Shown: one piece after another, positions 62,569-64,000 of the stretch
Layout: every line of letters begins with the position of its first letter
How positions within the stretch are numbered: the first letter of the stretch is position 1
Source: Cylindrobasidium torrendii FP15055 ss-10
Lineage: Eukaryota > Basidiomycota > Agaricomycetes > Agaricales > Physalacriaceae
Assembly (NCBI GenBank): GCA_000934385.1
Contig: KN880454.1
Location: forward strand, 120,829-184,828
Direction of reading: 5' to 3'
DNA length: 64,000 nt
The notes under the pieces: generated by a model
Database searches by the model: none
Told to the model about the DNA's origin: nothing
Seen by the model: only the letters and a program-made list of their open reading frames with translations
Translations under genes and position numbers: made by a program

Positions 62569-63785
62569 ATTTTGGTCGTCATTTAATTCTGGCGTGTAAC
62601 TAGAAACAGCCATCTATCAAAGGTTGCCTGCGCATAATTTGGGTGAGCCATGGTTTTTTGCCACCTTCTCCGATACTGTGCCTCATTCCAGAACTACGGT
62701 CAGACCATTGAGGCCACCCGTAAGATTCAACTTAACGTTGTAAGCTGTTGAACATACTCTTCTGCAGCACTTTTGGGATGGAGCTTTCATATTGCCAAGG
62801 TTTGACTTCTGATAGCGCTGCTCTTCGCGTCGCTGATATTGACACAAATACATTCATATTTATATTGACCATGTATGTACATGGGTAACGTAGGAAAGCC
62901 GCCTGAGCTCAAGGCCGTTCACAGACTCGGCGTGGGGTTCAGCGAATTCTCAGCGTTTGTGCCACAAGTTCCGGTCGCATTATCCGTCAAACAATTGCCC
63001 CGCCGCCGGCCATATCTCTATGGGCACGGTCGGTGAGCTGCATCAATTGAAGATTTTAGATAAGCGGTCGATGATAAACCGTCAGTCGGAAAGCAAAGGG
63101 TGATTTGACAGACAAGGGACGTCTGGGTCATCCTGGATAGTATAGAAGACCTCAGTTCGACTGGTGCCGACGAGGAGAAGGTCACCGAGGTTTTCCAGAG
63201 CAGCTGATGGGGGACAACGCTCTGCAACATTGCTGCTCTGCATATCTCGGCGCGCATTATCCTTTCCTCGCCGAGTCGGTAGACCTCGTCATGTCGCCTG
63301 TATTCAACAAAAACTACCCGAAAAGGGCTTTCCGTGCAGTGGCTATCCAACCAGAGGACAATAAGGAATGCGGTCGAGCACCCTGCGCCGGCTTTCTGAG
63401 TGTAGTGTCCATATGTGTAACCATATCCAGAAGCATTTCGCTTAAGTATTGCGATCATGTAAACCACCACGTCCCACTACGAAGGGTAGGATTTCACTGG
63501 CAAACATTTTGAGCTGCTCTCGTTCTGCGTACGGGTGTGTATTTGGATGCAAAGATACTCTTGGGGTACGTACATACATGGCACTATCAAAACCAAGATC
63601 ACAGCAATCCATAAACAAATAAATACAGTCCAATGCTTACTCTCGATTGCATAGAAACGCGCAAACGCGTTTTTCGGAAAAATCTGTTTGGTCGTGTTGC
63701 GCGCAGCCTGAGATCATTGATGAGAGATGCCGATAATTGCCGGATGATCGCCGCCGAACCTTTACCTGAACGCCACTGTCCTTCT
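62569..63785. other. Coding-like fragments, no gene model
   Basis: Plus-strand fragments look protein-like but do not join: KPPELKAVHRLGVGFSEFSA (from an ATG at 62881), TRDVWVILDSIEDLSSTGAD near 63115-63175, and AYLGAHYPFLAESVDLVMSP near 63240-63300. I could not find splice sites that keep one frame. The stretch may be an unrecognised gene with unusual introns or a decayed one. Confidence 0.35.
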
Positions 63786-63956
63786 ATGGCCCGCCGATGC
63801 TCAAACGACCTACGTGCACGCGTTCCCATACTCTTCTTTGAGCAAGGATATAAAGTACCTCAAATATCGACTATCCTAGGCATTAAAAAATCGCTTATCT
63901 ATGCGATCGTGACCGCCACACATGGTATTTCTGCCAGGCGCGCAATGATTGGGTGA
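63786..63956 (+). mobile_element. Helix-turn-helix N-terminus of a probable Tc1/mariner-type transposase
   Basis: From the ATG at 63786 the frame reads MARRCSNDLRARVPILFFEQ, GYKVPQISTILGIKKSLIYA. This resembles the HTH start of transposases in Agaricomycete DNA transposons (DLRxRIPxLFxEQGxxVxxISxxLGIKKSLVY). The frame ends at 63956, but a GTATTT donor after ATHG suggests the exon may continue past the window. Inverted terminal repeats and the DDE catalytic part are not in the window, so it could equally be a relic or an ordinary HTH protein. Confidence 0.35.
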
Positions 63957-64000
63957 AAATTCCTGAGTGCTTTCGTTCTATTGAGTACAATGAATACAAC

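Overview
The window is nuclear DNA of a filamentous basidiomycete fungus, most likely an Agaricomycete. Genes lie close together on both strands and are cut by many introns of about 47-60 bases (GT..AG, rarely GC..AG). The gene content fits: a multicopper laccase, an OLE1-type desaturase with a fused cytochrome b5 domain, a DUF3759/CipC stress protein, DASH subunit DAD4 and Tra1. I see no bacterial operons, CRISPR, rRNA or tRNA.

Layout. 0.4-9.3 kb, plus strand: a Cys-rich/Ser-rich basidiomycete protein, a PROPPIN (HSV2/ATG18 family), a secreted laccase, a very small three-exon gene for DAD4, and arginyl-tRNA-protein transferase ATE1. 9.4-21.2 kb, minus strand: a peroxisomal adenine-nucleotide carrier, a large E2 enzyme (UBA, Cys cluster, BIRC6-like UBC), a GILT-family protein, a MIX23/Cid2 protein, a C2H2 zinc-finger protein, a 2 kb gene-free stretch, and a CipC/DUF3759 protein. 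22-31.7 kb: a patatin-type triacylglycerol lipase, a PUB-domain protein, a DCAF-like WD40 protein, COP9 signalosome subunit 4 (minus strand) and a Ser-rich disordered protein. 32-40 kb: a GCP3/Spc98 gamma-tubulin-complex protein, the delta-9 desaturase, and an unidentified polytopic membrane protein (minus strand). 40.2-51.5 kb: Tra1, the giant pseudokinase of SAGA/NuA4. 52-62.6 kb: a BRD8/Bdc1-like bromodomain protein (minus strand), vacuolar aspartic protease Pep4, a large multi-OB-fold POT1-like telomere protein, ribosomal protein uL18/RPL5 (minus strand) and an RBM42-like RRM protein. The last 1.4 kb holds unassigned coding-like fragments and the N-terminal helix-turn-helix of a probable transposase.

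How the genes relate. Most are unlinked housekeeping genes, but two neighbour pairs are functionally suggestive. Tra1 and the BRD8-like protein (both NuA4 subunits in other eukaryotes) are tail to tail. A DCAF-like WD40 protein and CSN4 (both in the CRL4/COP9 system) are also tail to tail. Ubiquitin/N-degron genes (ATE1, BIRC6-like E2, PUB, DCAF, CSN4) are frequent. Exon structures were worked out by hand from splice signals and family conservation; CDS ends are firmer than some starts.
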